Shown here: piece by piece, positions 27,988 through 36,795 of the stretch | Layout: every line of letters starts with the position of its first letter | Position numbering within the stretch: position 1 is the first letter of the stretch | Origin: Sphaerisporangium sp. | GTDB lineage: Bacteria > Actinomycetota > Actinomycetes > Streptosporangiales > Streptosporangiaceae | DNA length: 64,000 nucleotides | Assembly: GCA_025964675.1 (NCBI GenBank) | Contig: JAOPYI010000171.1 | Location: forward strand, 1 to 64,000 | Direction of reading: 5' to 3' | Position numbers and translations under genes: made by a program | The notes under the pieces: generated by a model | The model's input: only the letters and a program-made list of their open reading frames with translations | Told to the model about the DNA's origin: nothing | The model's database searches: none

Positions 27988-28944
27988 TCAGGGCACCTGC
28001 GCGTACGAGTGCAGGCCCGACAGGAAGATGTTCACGCCGACGAGGTTGAACAGCAGGCAGCCGAAGGCGACCAGCTGCACGATCATCGCCGCCCTGCCGC
28101 GCCACCCGGCGGTGGCCCTCGCGTGCAGGTACGCCGCGTAGGCGATCCAGGTGATGAACGCCCAGACCTCCTTGGGGTCCCAGCCCCAGTAGCGGCCCCA
28201 TGCCTTGTCGGCCCAGAGGGCGCCCGCGATCACCGCGAACGTCCAGATCGGGAACGCGATCACGATGGCGCGGTGGGCGACGCGCTCCAGCTCGTCCCGG
28301 CTCGGCAACCGGGACGGGCCGTCGCCGCGTGCCAGGAACAGGGCTCCTGAGACCCCCGCGAGGATGAACAGCCCGCTCGCGAAGATCGCGGCGGTGACGT
28401 GGATGGCGATCCAGTACGAGTTCAGCGCGGGCACCACCGGGCCGGCCTGCACGTGCAGGTAGCGGACGGCGAACCCGAGCCCGAGGGCGGCCGCGACCGA
28501 CACGAACGCCCCGAGGAACCGCACCGGCTGGCGGGCCTGCATGATGAGGAACGCGGTCACGGCGGCGAAGCAGATCGCCACCACGAACTCGTACATGTTG
28601 CCCCACGGCCAGCGGCCGACCGCGAGACCACGGGTGATGATGGCCCCGAGGTTGGCCGCCCAGCCGAGACAGCTCAGCGCGACCGCGAGCGTGGCGGCAC
28701 GGGCGGCCCAGGCGGGCGGCTTCCGGCCGTCACTGCCGGCCCCCGGGCCATCCGTGTGAGGGTCGAGCGTCTGGACGGCGCCCGCGCCTACGGGCACCAG
28801 CACGCGGGCCGGTGCGGCCGTCCGTACCCGGCCGAAGCCGAGGTCGAGCGCGTATCCGATCATGGCGAAGACATAAAGCAGGACGGTCGCCAGGATCAGC
28901 TGGTCGCTGAGCGTGGCGAGCCCGGAGTTGACGTCAGTGGGCAT
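27988..28944 (-). CDS. ccsB: cytochrome c biogenesis protein CcsB (System II)
   Basis: This membrane protein exports haem and ligates it to apocytochrome c, together with ResB. The 318 residues carry about eight helices and the CcmC/CcsA family tryptophan-rich motif WADKAWGRYWGWDPKEVWAF, followed by ITW. NMYEFVVAICF and a conserved His in HVTAAIFASG are also seen. It is last in the leftward order tlpA-like, ccdA, resB, ccsB, and its start overlaps the end of resB by 11 bases. Confidence 0.93.
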   Translation of the reverse strand: MPTDVNSGLATLSDQLILATVLLYVFAMIGYALDLGFGRVRTAAPARVLVPVGAGAVQTLDPHTDGPGAGSDGRKPPAWAARAATLAVALSCLGWAANLGAIITRGLAVGRWPWGNMYEFVVAICFAAVTAFLIMQARQPVRFLGAFVSVAAALGLGFAVRYLHVQAGPVVPALNSYWIAIHVTAAIFASGLFILAGVSGALFLARGDGPSRLPSRDELERVAHRAIVIAFPIWTFAVIAGALWADKAWGRYWGWDPKEVWAFITWIAYAAYLHARATAGWRGRAAMIVQLVAFGCLLFNLVGVNIFLSGLHSYAQVP

Positions 28945-30520
28945 CCTTTACTCCTTGACGGGAGGCGGTCTCGCCGGCCTTGGGACCTCGAAGGTCAGTG
29001 ACGATCTGGGAGAACTCCTCGGCGAAGCCGGGGCCGCCCTCGGTGCGCGTCAGCCCGCCGACCTCCACCTCCGTGGACTCGCCCTCGGCCTCGGTCACCC
29101 GTACCCAGACGCGGCGACGGCGGACCGTGAGCGAGAGCACCAGGCCGAGCACGGCGAGGCCCGCGGCGAGCAGGGCCGGGATCCGGCCGGGGTCGTAGGC
29201 GATCTGAAGGCTGATCCATTCGCGCACGCCGGTGAGCTGGATCGACCCGGCTCCCCCGGGCAGCGGCAGGGTGCCGCCGACGCTGAGCGGCTTGGTTTTG
29301 AACCCCATGACCAGGGGCTTGAGGTTCTTGGTGTCGAGCTGGTAGACCGACTGCGGCTGCCCGGACTTCATCCCCAGATCACCGGAGAAGGCGAACACCT
29401 GTGCCGTGGGGTTGGCTGCGCCCGGGAAGACCGAGACGTACGAGCCGTCCTGGGCGGGGACGGTCGTGGGCAGGAAGCGCACCAGGAAACCAAGCTGTTG
29501 CGGCTGGGCGTCCGGCACCTTGATGACGCACTCGGACGTGTACGTCACCTGGTCGGCGGCCAGGCACGGCACCGCGCCCTCGAAGGCCACCTGCCCCTTA
29601 CCGTCGAGGATCTTGAACCCCGGGGCGTATCCGTGCCCGATGAGGTAGGTCTGGGTGCCGTTGACGTCCAGCGGCTCGTTCACCCTGAGGTCGTACGGGC
29701 GCTCGCGCCCGCCCGGGTGGTCGGTGACCTTCAGCTTCGCGGAGAAGTCGAGCGGCTGGCCCCGGCGGTCGCCCGTGGCGACGTAGGTGGCCTGGAAGTC
29801 GTCCAGCGTGAAGGAGAAGGGCTCGAGCGACTCCGCCGACACCCTCTGGCCGGGGATGTACCTGTCGTAGGCGGCGACGGTGTTGGCGAAGCCGTTCCCC
29901 TCGACGACCAGCACGTTGCCCCGGTAGCCGTACAGCCCGCCCGCGCCCACCGCGACCAGCAGGGCGAGCAGGGCGGCGTGGAACAGCAGGTTGCCGGTCT
30001 CGCGCATGTAGCCCTTCTCCGCGGCAACCCAGCCGGGGCCGGTGACCGTGCGGAACCGCTTCTTCCTGAGCTGTGCCGCGACGGTGTCCACCGTGGCGCC
30101 CGGGGCGGTGAAGGAGGCGTGCTGGGGCAGCCGGGACAGGTTGCGCGGGGCCGCCGGAGGCGTGCGCCGGAGCTCGCGCAGATGGGCCGCCGCCCTGGGG
30201 AAGACGCATCCAGCGAGCGAGATGAACAGCAGAAGATAGGTCGCCGCGAACCACGGCGAGGTGAAGACGTCGAACAGCCAGAGCCGGTCGAGCCACCGGG
30301 CCATGCCAGGGCTGTCCTTGAAGTACTGCGCGACCCTGTCGGGGCTGATCGACCGCTGCGGGTAGATCGACCCGGGCACGGAGGCGAGCGCGAACAGGAA
30401 AAGCAGGATCAGCGCGGTGCGCATGGAGGTGAGCATGCGCCAGGCCCAGCGCAACCAGCCCACAGGGCCGAGACCGGTGGGGCGCACCGGGTCCGCGCGG
30501 ACCTCTTCGGTCGCCGTCAT
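28934..30520 (-). CDS. resB: cytochrome c biogenesis protein ResB
   Basis: This is the partner of CcsB in System II haem ligation. The 528 residues start at the ATG at 30518-30520, which shares one base with the ccdA stop (TGATG). Conserved features are MRTALILLFLFALASVPGSI, the PQRSISPDRVAQYFKDSPGM segment typical of actinobacterial ResB, four membrane helices, a large extracytoplasmic domain (about residues 200-450), and a final helix with a cytoplasmic tail. The frame is open upstream inside ccdA but lacks family character there. Confidence 0.94.
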   Translation of the reverse strand: MTATEEVRADPVRPTGLGPVGWLRWAWRMLTSMRTALILLFLFALASVPGSIYPQRSISPDRVAQYFKDSPGMARWLDRLWLFDVFTSPWFAATYLLLFISLAGCVFPRAAAHLRELRRTPPAAPRNLSRLPQHASFTAPGATVDTVAAQLRKKRFRTVTGPGWVAAEKGYMRETGNLLFHAALLALLVAVGAGGLYGYRGNVLVVEGNGFANTVAAYDRYIPGQRVSAESLEPFSFTLDDFQATYVATGDRRGQPLDFSAKLKVTDHPGGRERPYDLRVNEPLDVNGTQTYLIGHGYAPGFKILDGKGQVAFEGAVPCLAADQVTYTSECVIKVPDAQPQQLGFLVRFLPTTVPAQDGSYVSVFPGAANPTAQVFAFSGDLGMKSGQPQSVYQLDTKNLKPLVMGFKTKPLSVGGTLPLPGGAGSIQLTGVREWISLQIAYDPGRIPALLAAGLAVLGLVLSLTVRRRRVWVRVTEAEGESTEVEVGGLTRTEGGPGFAEEFSQIVTDLRGPKAGETASRQGVKDAH

Positions 30521-31251
30521 CAGATCACCGGCTCGAATCCGCCGACCCAGCCCTGCATGCTCGCGATGATCTGCCCCCAGAGGCCGGTCACCAGCAGCAC
30601 GCCCACCACGACCAGCATGGCCCCGCCGACGCGCGTGATCAGCTGGGAGTGGCGGCGCACCGCCTTGAACGTGTGGATCGCCTTGCGGTAGGCGAGTGCC
30701 GCGAGGACGAACGGCACGCCCAGGCCGAGCGCGTACGCGAAGGCCAGCGTCGCGCCCCGCGCCGCGCTGGCCTGGTCGAGCGAGAGCGTCAGCACGGCCG
30801 ACAGCGTAGGCCCGATGCACGGCGTCCAGCCAAGGCCGAACACCACGCCGAGCAGGGGCGCGCCCGCGATGCCGGCGGCCGGGAAGCGGTGGATGCGCAC
30901 GTCACGCTGGAGCCCGGGAACCAACCCGACGAAGGCCAGGCCGAGCACGATGGTCAGCCCGCCGAGCACGCGGGTGATCACCTCGGCGTTGCCGAGCAGC
31001 AGCGCGCCGAGGCCGCCGAACAGCGCGCCCCCCAGCACGAAGACCAGAGAGAAGCCCAGCACGAAAAGCACGCTGCCCGCGATCATGCGCCCGCGCCGCG
31101 GGTCGCCGCTCATGCCCGTGACGTACGACAGGTAACCGGGCACCAGCGGCAGCACGCACGGCGACAGGAACGACACCAGCCCCGCGGCCACCGCGACGGG
31201 CAGGGCCACGAGCAGCGAACCGGCCGCCAGGGTGCTCCCGAGGGCGGTCAC
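30520..31251 (-). CDS. ccdA: thiol-disulfide interchange protein CcdA
   Basis: This membrane protein passes reducing equivalents from cytoplasmic thioredoxin to extracytoplasmic thioredoxin-like proteins. The 243 residues contain six helices with the two redox cysteines in SFLSPCVLPLVPGYLSYVTG and GLGWTPCIGPTLSAVL. The start is GTG, 18 bases after the stop of the TlpA-like gene, its probable electron acceptor. Confidence 0.95.
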   Translation of the reverse strand: MTALGSTLAAGSLLVALPVAVAAGLVSFLSPCVLPLVPGYLSYVTGMSGDPRRGRMIAGSVLFVLGFSLVFVLGGALFGGLGALLLGNAEVITRVLGGLTIVLGLAFVGLVPGLQRDVRIHRFPAAGIAGAPLLGVVFGLGWTPCIGPTLSAVLTLSLDQASAARGATLAFAYALGLGVPFVLAALAYRKAIHTFKAVRRHSQLITRVGGAMLVVVGVLLVTGLWGQIIASMQGWVGGFEPVI

Positions 31252-31269
31252 GGCGCACCCGGGTCGTGG

Positions 31270-31848
31270 CTACTTCTCATCGCTGACCTTGGTGACCACG
31301 TCGAACAGGTCGGCGTACCTGACCGCGCCGAGTGCGCGGGCGGCGACCCGACCCTGCCGGTCGAGGACCAGCGTGGAGGGGATCGCGGCGGGGTTGACCA
31401 TGCCGTGGAAGGCCAGCGCCACCTTGCCCGGCTGGTCGAACAGGCTGGGATACCCCGGCTCCTGCGTGCGCTGGAAGGCCAGGGCCTGCGCCTTGTCATC
31501 CTTGAAGTCGACGCCGACGAACCGGACTCCGCGGTCCTTGGTCTTGGCGGCGACGTCCTTGAGCACCGGGGCCTCGCCCCGGCAGGGCGCGCACCAGGAC
31601 GCCCAGAAGTTCAGCACCACGACGTTGCCCTTGTGGTCGGCGAGGCTCGCCGGCGTGCCCTCCAGTGTCTGTCCCTGGATCCCCGGGGCCGCCTGCCGCT
31701 CGGAGACCGGGAAGACCCGCATGCTTCCATCGCCCGCGACGTAGCGCGTGTCGCCCGACTGGGGCTGTGATCCCTGGGTCCCGGCGCAGCCAGCGAGAGC
31801 CGTCATGGCCAGCACCATGGTGACGAGGGCACGTGACTTCGCGGACAC
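31270..31848 (-). CDS. TlpA/ResA-like thiol-disulfide lipoprotein
   Basis: This membrane-anchored thioredoxin-fold protein keeps apocytochrome c cysteines reduced for haem attachment. A lipoprotein signal (MVLAMTALAGC, Cys21) is followed by the redox site NFWASWCAPCRGEAPVLKD and the cis-Pro region AIPSTLVLDRQG. The 192 residues match the family length. It starts with GTG and heads the ccdA-resB-ccsB genes. Confidence 0.92.
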   Translation of the reverse strand: MSAKSRALVTMVLAMTALAGCAGTQGSQPQSGDTRYVAGDGSMRVFPVSERQAAPGIQGQTLEGTPASLADHKGNVVVLNFWASWCAPCRGEAPVLKDVAAKTKDRGVRFVGVDFKDDKAQALAFQRTQEPGYPSLFDQPGKVALAFHGMVNPAAIPSTLVLDRQGRVAARALGAVRYADLFDVVTKVSDEK

Positions 31849-31937
31849 GGAGCAGGGTCTCCTTGCACTACAACCGGTAGAGCTTCAAACCCTACCCAGC
31901 GCACCGCACGCCTCCGAAATCGGGGCGGTGCCGATGA

Positions 31938-32579
31938 CTACCGCCGTTTAGCCGGTTTGAGTAGTTTAGGCGGTTTGATGAGCGCGCCGGCCGGTTCGCT
32001 GTAGCCGATGCTGGTCAGCCGGTCGTGGTCGAACGTGAGACTGGTCACGCTCGCGAGCGCGCACTGGCGGCGGCGCGGGTCGTGCGCCAGCCTGCGGCCC
32101 TCCGCAGCCAGCCGGATGATCCAGATCGGGAGCTGGTGGCTGACAAGGACGACCTCGTGCCCGCGTGCCTCCGCCCGCGCCTGGTCGATCATCGACCGCA
32201 TTCGCTGGACGATCTGGACATACGGCTCGCCCCATGACGGGCGCGCCGGGTTCCACAGGTGGCGGTAGTTGCCCGGCACCCGGAACATGCCGCCGATGAC
32301 GAGACCCTCGAAGACGTTCTCGGCCTCGGTGAGCTCGTCGTCGGTCTGGATCGGAAGGCCGAGGACCTGGGCGAGAGGGGTGGCCGTCTCCTGCGCGCGC
32401 TCCAGCGGCGAGCTGTGCAGCGCGACGATGTCGCGGCCCGCGAGCGCCTTGGCCACGACATCGGCCATGGACCGGCCATTCTCGGAAAGGTGGTATCCGG
32501 GCAACCGGCCGTAGAGGAGACCCTGGGGATTGTGCACCTCTCCATGCCGGAGCAGGTGTACAACGGTGCTTTCAGTCAT
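31938..32579 (-). CDS. histidine phosphatase family protein
   Basis: This phosphoglycerate-mutase-like phosphatase has 213 residues. The catalytic His lies in VVHLLRHGEVHNPQGLLYGR, with the partner Arg/Glu in LHSSPLERAQETATPLAQ and the second His in VVLVSHQLPIWIIRL. The ATG at 32577-32579 gives MTESTVVHLLRHG. The substrate is unknown; homologues next to cytochrome c genes in actinomycetes are annotated as phosphoglycerate mutase-like. It ends 89 bases before the TlpA-like gene. Confidence 0.88.
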   Translation of the reverse strand: MTESTVVHLLRHGEVHNPQGLLYGRLPGYHLSENGRSMADVVAKALAGRDIVALHSSPLERAQETATPLAQVLGLPIQTDDELTEAENVFEGLVIGGMFRVPGNYRHLWNPARPSWGEPYVQIVQRMRSMIDQARAEARGHEVVLVSHQLPIWIIRLAAEGRRLAHDPRRRQCALASVTSLTFDHDRLTSIGYSEPAGALIKPPKLLKPAKRR

Positions 32580-32592
32580 GACGGACACCAGC

Positions 32593-33567
32593 CTACTGGC
32601 CCGGGTGGGGCACGGCATGGCTTGACGGCGTGGCGGGCTCCCCCAGTTCGCCGGACGCGGCCGTCAGCCCCGGCGGCGGGCTGGTCTGACGCAGCACCTC
32701 GACCGCCGCTCGGATCGCGGGACGGCGCGCCGCGTCGGTGCGCCACAGCGCGTAGATGCGCCGCGTCGGCCTCGGCAGGATCGGCACGGCCCGGACGTCC
32801 TGCGGCAGCACGTCCCTCCCGAGGCGGGGCACGATGGCACAGCCGTGACCGGCGCCCACCAGCGCGATCTGCGTGGGGTACTCGTCGGCCATGCAGGAGA
32901 ACTCCGGCTCCAGCGCCGCCGTCCTCAGCGTGAAGACGAGCCAGTCGTGACAGACCGTGCCCGGTGAGGAACTGATCCACCGCTCGCCGTGCAGCTCGGC
33001 GAGGTCGATCTCGCGCCGGTCGGCCAGGGCATGGCCCACGGGAAGGATCACGTCGGCCACGTCGTCGAGCAGGGCGGCGCGCGACAGACCCTCGGGAATG
33101 GCCATCGGCCGGTTCAGCCAGTCCTGGACCAGGGCCAGGTCCAGCTCGCCCCGGGCCACCTCGCGGACCTGCCGCTCGGGTTCGCGCTCGTAGAGCACGA
33201 GGTCGAGCTCCGGATGGCGGCGCTTCAGCTCGTTGAGCGCGCCGGGGAGCAGCCCTCGGGCCGCCGTCGGGAAAGCTGCGATCGACAGGCGCCCGACGAC
33301 CGTGCCCCGGAGCGCCTCGAAATCGGCCTCCGCCATCTCCACCAGGGCCAGAATGCGCTCGGCGTGCTCGGCCAGCAGGCCGGCGGCGTCGGTCAGCTTC
33401 ACCCCCCGCCCGCTGCGCTCGATCAACGTGGAACCGGTCTCGCGCTCCAGCTTGGCGAGCTGCTGGGAGATGGCCGAGGGGGTCACCATGAGCGCCTCGG
33501 CAGCGGCGCCGACCGATCCGTACACGGCGACCGCGTGCAGGGCCTTCAAGCGGTGGAGATCGAGCAT
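32593..33567 (-). CDS. LysR family transcriptional regulator
   Basis: The 324 residues have an N-terminal winged helix (LKALHAVAVYGSVGAAAEAL, MVTPSAISQQLAKLERETGS, LIERSGRGVKLTDAA) and a periplasmic-binding-like effector domain from about residue 90 (GRLSIAAFPTAARGLLPGAL; ALVGAGHGCAIVPRL). The regulon and inducer are unknown. It lies between hemL and the phosphatase gene on the same strand, interrupting an order that in Streptomyces usually joins hemL to the cytochrome c genes as I recall. Confidence 0.92.
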   Translation of the reverse strand: MLDLHRLKALHAVAVYGSVGAAAEALMVTPSAISQQLAKLERETGSTLIERSGRGVKLTDAAGLLAEHAERILALVEMAEADFEALRGTVVGRLSIAAFPTAARGLLPGALNELKRRHPELDLVLYEREPERQVREVARGELDLALVQDWLNRPMAIPEGLSRAALLDDVADVILPVGHALADRREIDLAELHGERWISSSPGTVCHDWLVFTLRTAALEPEFSCMADEYPTQIALVGAGHGCAIVPRLGRDVLPQDVRAVPILPRPTRRIYALWRTDAARRPAIRAAVEVLRQTSPPPGLTAASGELGEPATPSSHAVPHPGQ

Positions 33568-33580
33568 ATAGCGATGCTAA

Positions 33581-33592
33581 ACGATTTATCGT
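33581..33592. promoter_or_regulatory. inverted repeat upstream of lysR
   Basis: ACGAT-TT-ATCGT lies 13 bases upstream of the LysR ATG. It could be a half of an autoregulatory LysR site, but LysR boxes usually span T-N11-A and this one is short. Confidence 0.35.
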
Positions 33593-33631
33593 CGTAAGTC
33601 GTGGTTGAGCTGAAACCAGAGCGTGCAGGCG

Positions 33632-34933
33632 TCAGGAGGAGGACACGGAGGCGGCGGCCTTCGCGGCGGCGGGCAGCGCCTCGGCGACCCGGGTGAGCGC
33701 CTCCTCGTCGTGGGCCGCCGACAGGAACCACGCTTCGTACGCCGAGGGCGGCAGGTAGACGCCCTGGTCCAGCATGGAGTGGAAGAACGCGCGATAGGCC
33801 CCGGTGTCCTGGCTGCGGGCGCCGGAGAAGTCGGTGACAGGGTCGGCGGTGAAGAAGATCGAGAACAGGTTGCCCGCCCGCTGCAGCCGGTGGGGCACCC
33901 CCGCCGCGGCCAGCGCGTCGGACGCGGCACGGCCGATGATCAGGGCCGCCGCGTCCACCCGGTCGTACACCTCGTCTCCGCAGGCCCGCAGGGTGGCCAG
34001 ACCGGCGGCACAGGCCAGGGGGTTACCCGAGAGGGTGCCCGCCTGGTAGACCGGGCCCTCGGGCGCCAGCCGGTCCATCACGTCGGCCCGCCCGCCGAAC
34101 GCCGCCGCCGGAAGGCCACCACCCATGACCTTCCCGAACGTCATCAGATCGGCCTCCACCGGGTCCAGGCCGTACCACCCTGAGGCGGAGACCCGGAAGC
34201 CCGTCAGCACCTCGTCGACGATGAGCAGGGCGCCGTGGGCCGTGCACAGCTCGCGCAGCAGCGCGTTGAAACCGGGCCGCGGCGGCACCACGCCCATGTT
34301 GGCCGGGCAGGCCTCGGTGATCACGCAGGCGATGTCGTCGCCGTACGCCTCGAACGCCGCGGTGACCGCCTCGGGCGAGTTGTACGGAAGGACGATCGTG
34401 TCGGCCGCCGACGCACCGGTCACGCCCGGGGTGTCCGGCAGCCCGAAGGTCACCACCCCCGAGCCGGCGGCGGCGAGCAGGGCGTCCACGTGACCGTGGT
34501 AGCACCCGGCGAACTTGATCACGCGTGAGCGCCCGGTGAAGCCGCGCGCCAGCCGTACCGCCGACATGGTGGCCTCGGTGCCGGAGCTGACCAGACGGAC
34601 CTTCTCGACCGGCTCCACCAGGGAGACGATCTCCTCGGCCAGCTCGACCTCGCCCGGCGTCGCGGTGCCGAAGGACGTGCCGCGTGACAGGGCATCGGTG
34701 ATCGCCTCCACCACGGCGGGATGCCGGTGGCCGAGGATCATCGGGCCCCAGGAGCAGACCAGGTCGACGTAGCGGTTGCCGTCGACGTCGACGACGTAAG
34801 GGCCGTCGCCCGACTCCATGAACCTCGGGGTGCCCCCGACCGCGCCGAAGGCGCGCACCGGCGAGTTGACGCCTCCCGGCACGACGGCCCGGGCGCGCTC
34901 GAACAGGTCCTCTGAGATCTCCGTACGGCTCAC
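33632..34933 (-). CDS. hemL: glutamate-1-semialdehyde 2,1-aminomutase
   Basis: This PLP enzyme converts glutamate-1-semialdehyde to 5-aminolevulinate, the second step of C5-pathway haem synthesis. The 433 residues show [68 protein letters not shown], and the PLP lysine in [19 protein letters not shown]. It is near the other hem genes on the same strand, separated from hemB by the prim-pol-like gene. Confidence 0.97.
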   Translation of the reverse strand: MSRTEISEDLFERARAVVPGGVNSPVRAFGAVGGTPRFMESGDGPYVVDVDGNRYVDLVCSWGPMILGHRHPAVVEAITDALSRGTSFGTATPGEVELAEEIVSLVEPVEKVRLVSSGTEATMSAVRLARGFTGRSRVIKFAGCYHGHVDALLAAAGSGVVTFGLPDTPGVTGASAADTIVLPYNSPEAVTAAFEAYGDDIACVITEACPANMGVVPPRPGFNALLRELCTAHGALLIVDEVLTGFRVSASGWYGLDPVEADLMTFGKVMGGGLPAAAFGGRADVMDRLAPEGPVYQAGTLSGNPLACAAGLATLRACGDEVYDRVDAAALIIGRAASDALAAAGVPHRLQRAGNLFSIFFTADPVTDFSGARSQDTGAYRAFFHSMLDQGVYLPPSAYEAWFLSAAHDEEALTRVAEALPAAAKAAASVSSS

Positions 34934-34974
34934 GCGTCCAGGTTAGTCCCCGGGACGGTCGGCTGAGTCAGGGC

Positions 34975-34983
34975 TGTGGACAA
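34975..34983. other. single perfect DnaA box upstream of hemL
   Basis: TGTGGACAA is the reverse complement of TTGTCCACA, the DnaA box preferred in Streptomyces. It lies between the stop of the prim-pol-like gene and the hemL start. A single box may be chance. Confidence 0.35.
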
Positions 34984-34993
34984 GCGCGAGGGG

Positions 34994-35647
34994 TCAGTCG
35001 CAGGCGTCGGCGAGCCAGTCGAGGACGTGCAGAGGGTCAGGAAGGGGACGGCCGTCCGGCGGACGCAGCCAGCGGGACTGGCTGCCGTCGGCCAGCGACG
35101 AGGGCGGGGCGAGGACGTAGCTGTCCCGGCAGTGCCAGCGCAGGCCGGGGGTGGCGTCGATGGTCTCCGGGCCGTAGTCGAGGTGGCAGGACCACCACTC
35201 GTCCTCGTCCTCGGGCGCGCCGCGCGTGGCGACGTAAAAAAGAACCCGGTCGCCATTGGCGGCGACCGGGCCTGTTGCGAAGCCTGAGGCGTCCATCGCG
35301 GCGAGGGCCGTCTGGCCCGCCGCGGACGGAACGTCGAACACGTCGAATACTCTGCCGGTGGGAAGGATCACACTGGCCTCGGGACTCTGCTCCCACCATC
35401 GGGTCAGCAGCGCGGCGTCCGTGGTCGCCATCATCTGCCAGGCCGGCGACAGCGGGTGGGCTCCCGGGTCGGGACAGCCGACGCGGTCACACGAGCAGGC
35501 CCGCCGCCCCTCGCGAAGCGGGTGTGCGCCCATACAGCTCGCCCAGCCGAGCTCGGCGTACTCGAGCACCGAGGTGATCGTGTGCGCTCTCCCATGGGAA
35601 CGGCCTCGCCTTTTCGCCCGGCGAACCGTCAGTGGTACCCCCACCAT
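34994..35647 (-). CDS. prim-pol domain-like protein (bifunctional DNA primase/polymerase N-terminal)
   Basis: This 217-residue protein resembles the N-terminal prim-pol fold of bifunctional DNA primase/polymerase proteins: ALxYAELGW-type opening (SVLEYAELGWASCMGAHPLR), a Cys-rich CSCDRVGCPDPGAHPLSPAW motif, TRWWEQSPEASVILPTGRVF, DVFDVPSAAGQTALAAMD, a LFYVATRG strand, and the late WLRPPDGRPLPDPLHVLDWL. The catalytic acidic pair is reduced to D-V-F-D, and the helicase part is absent, so replication activity is doubtful. The ATG at 35645-35647 has GGAGG six bases upstream. It sits between hemB and hemL in the same orientation. Confidence 0.75.
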   Translation of the reverse strand: MVGVPLTVRRAKRRGRSHGRAHTITSVLEYAELGWASCMGAHPLREGRRACSCDRVGCPDPGAHPLSPAWQMMATTDAALLTRWWEQSPEASVILPTGRVFDVFDVPSAAGQTALAAMDASGFATGPVAANGDRVLFYVATRGAPEDEDEWWSCHLDYGPETIDATPGLRWHCRDSYVLAPPSSLADGSQSRWLRPPDGRPLPDPLHVLDWLADACD

Positions 35648-35729
35648 CGTGTTCCTCCCCCACCCTGCCTTTCCCCGATGATGCACGATGGCGGCGGCGT
35701 CAGGTGACCCGACCCCCGGAAATGGCCCG

Positions 35730-36719
35730 TCAGGATAGTCTCCTGGCCACTTCCGTAGCCCAATAGGTGAGGATCATGTCCGCCCCGGCGCGCCGGATGG
35801 CGATGAGAGACTCCATGATGATGCGCTCGCGGTCGATCCAGCCGTTGGCCGCCGCCGCCTCCACCATGGCGTACTCACCGCTCACCTGGTAGGCCGCGAC
35901 GGGCACGTCGACGCTGTCGCGGACCTGCCGCAGGATGTCGAGGTAGGCCAGGGCGGGCTTGACCATGACGGCGTCCGCCCCCTCGGCCACGTCGAGGCGT
36001 ACCTCCCTGAGCGCCTCGCCCACGGGCCCCGCCGGGTCCTGCTGGTAGCCGCTGCGGTCGCCGAACTGGGGAGCGCACTCGGCGGCCTCCCTGAAGGGCC
36101 CGTAGAAGCCTGAGGCGTACTTCGCGGAGTAGGCCAGGATCGGGATGTGCGGGAAGCCGTTGGCGTCCAGCGCGGCGCGGATCGCGGCGACCTGGCCGTC
36201 CATCATGCCGCTGGGCGCGATCACCTCGGACCCGGCGGCGGCCTGGGCGACGGCCACGGAGGCGTAGCGCTCCAGCGTCGCGTCGTTGTCGACCTCGCCC
36301 TCGGGGGTGAGGACGCCGCAGTGCCCGTGGTCGGTGAACTCGTCGAGGCAGGTGTCGCTCATCACCACGATGGCGTCGCCCAGGTCGGCGCGCAGGTCGA
36401 TCAGCGCCTGCTGGACGATGCCGTCGGGGTCGTCGCCCGCGGAGCCCCTGGCGTCCTTGACGGCCGGGATCCCGAAGATAATCAGCGCGCCGACGCCCGC
36501 CTCCGCCGCGTCGTGGGCGGCCTTGCGGAGCGACTCGCGGGTGTGCTGCACCACGCCCGGCATCGACGTGACCGGCTGCGGGTCGGTCACGCCCTCCTTG
36601 ACGAACATCGGCAGCACCAGTTCGGCGGGGTGCAGGCGGGTGCCCGCCACGAGGCGGCGGATCGGCGCGGTGCGGCGCAGCCTCCGGGGTCGCGCCACCG
36701 GAAACTCTGCGTTGCTCAT
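35730..36719 (-). CDS. hemB: delta-aminolevulinic acid dehydratase (porphobilinogen synthase)
   Basis: HemB condenses two 5-aminolevulinates to porphobilinogen. The 329 residues contain LVLPMFVKEGV, the metal region VMSDTCLDEFTDHGHCGVL, the active-site lysines in LAYSAKYASGFYGPFREA and DAVMVKPALAYLDILR, and VSGEYAMVEAAA. The metal site keeps only part of the zinc cysteine triad (C and C, with Asp in the middle place), so the metal requirement is probably not the classical zinc type. It lies 76 bases after hemD. Confidence 0.97.
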   Translation of the reverse strand: MSNAEFPVARPRRLRRTAPIRRLVAGTRLHPAELVLPMFVKEGVTDPQPVTSMPGVVQHTRESLRKAAHDAAEAGVGALIIFGIPAVKDARGSAGDDPDGIVQQALIDLRADLGDAIVVMSDTCLDEFTDHGHCGVLTPEGEVDNDATLERYASVAVAQAAAGSEVIAPSGMMDGQVAAIRAALDANGFPHIPILAYSAKYASGFYGPFREAAECAPQFGDRSGYQQDPAGPVGEALREVRLDVAEGADAVMVKPALAYLDILRQVRDSVDVPVAAYQVSGEYAMVEAAAANGWIDRERIIMESLIAIRRAGADMILTYWATEVARRLS

Positions 36720-36795
36720 TGTGCCCCTCCCAGGCCCCGGGTCCCGGATCGCGCGTACGCGCGAGGCGCGACGACGGGGATGTCGACTACATGGG

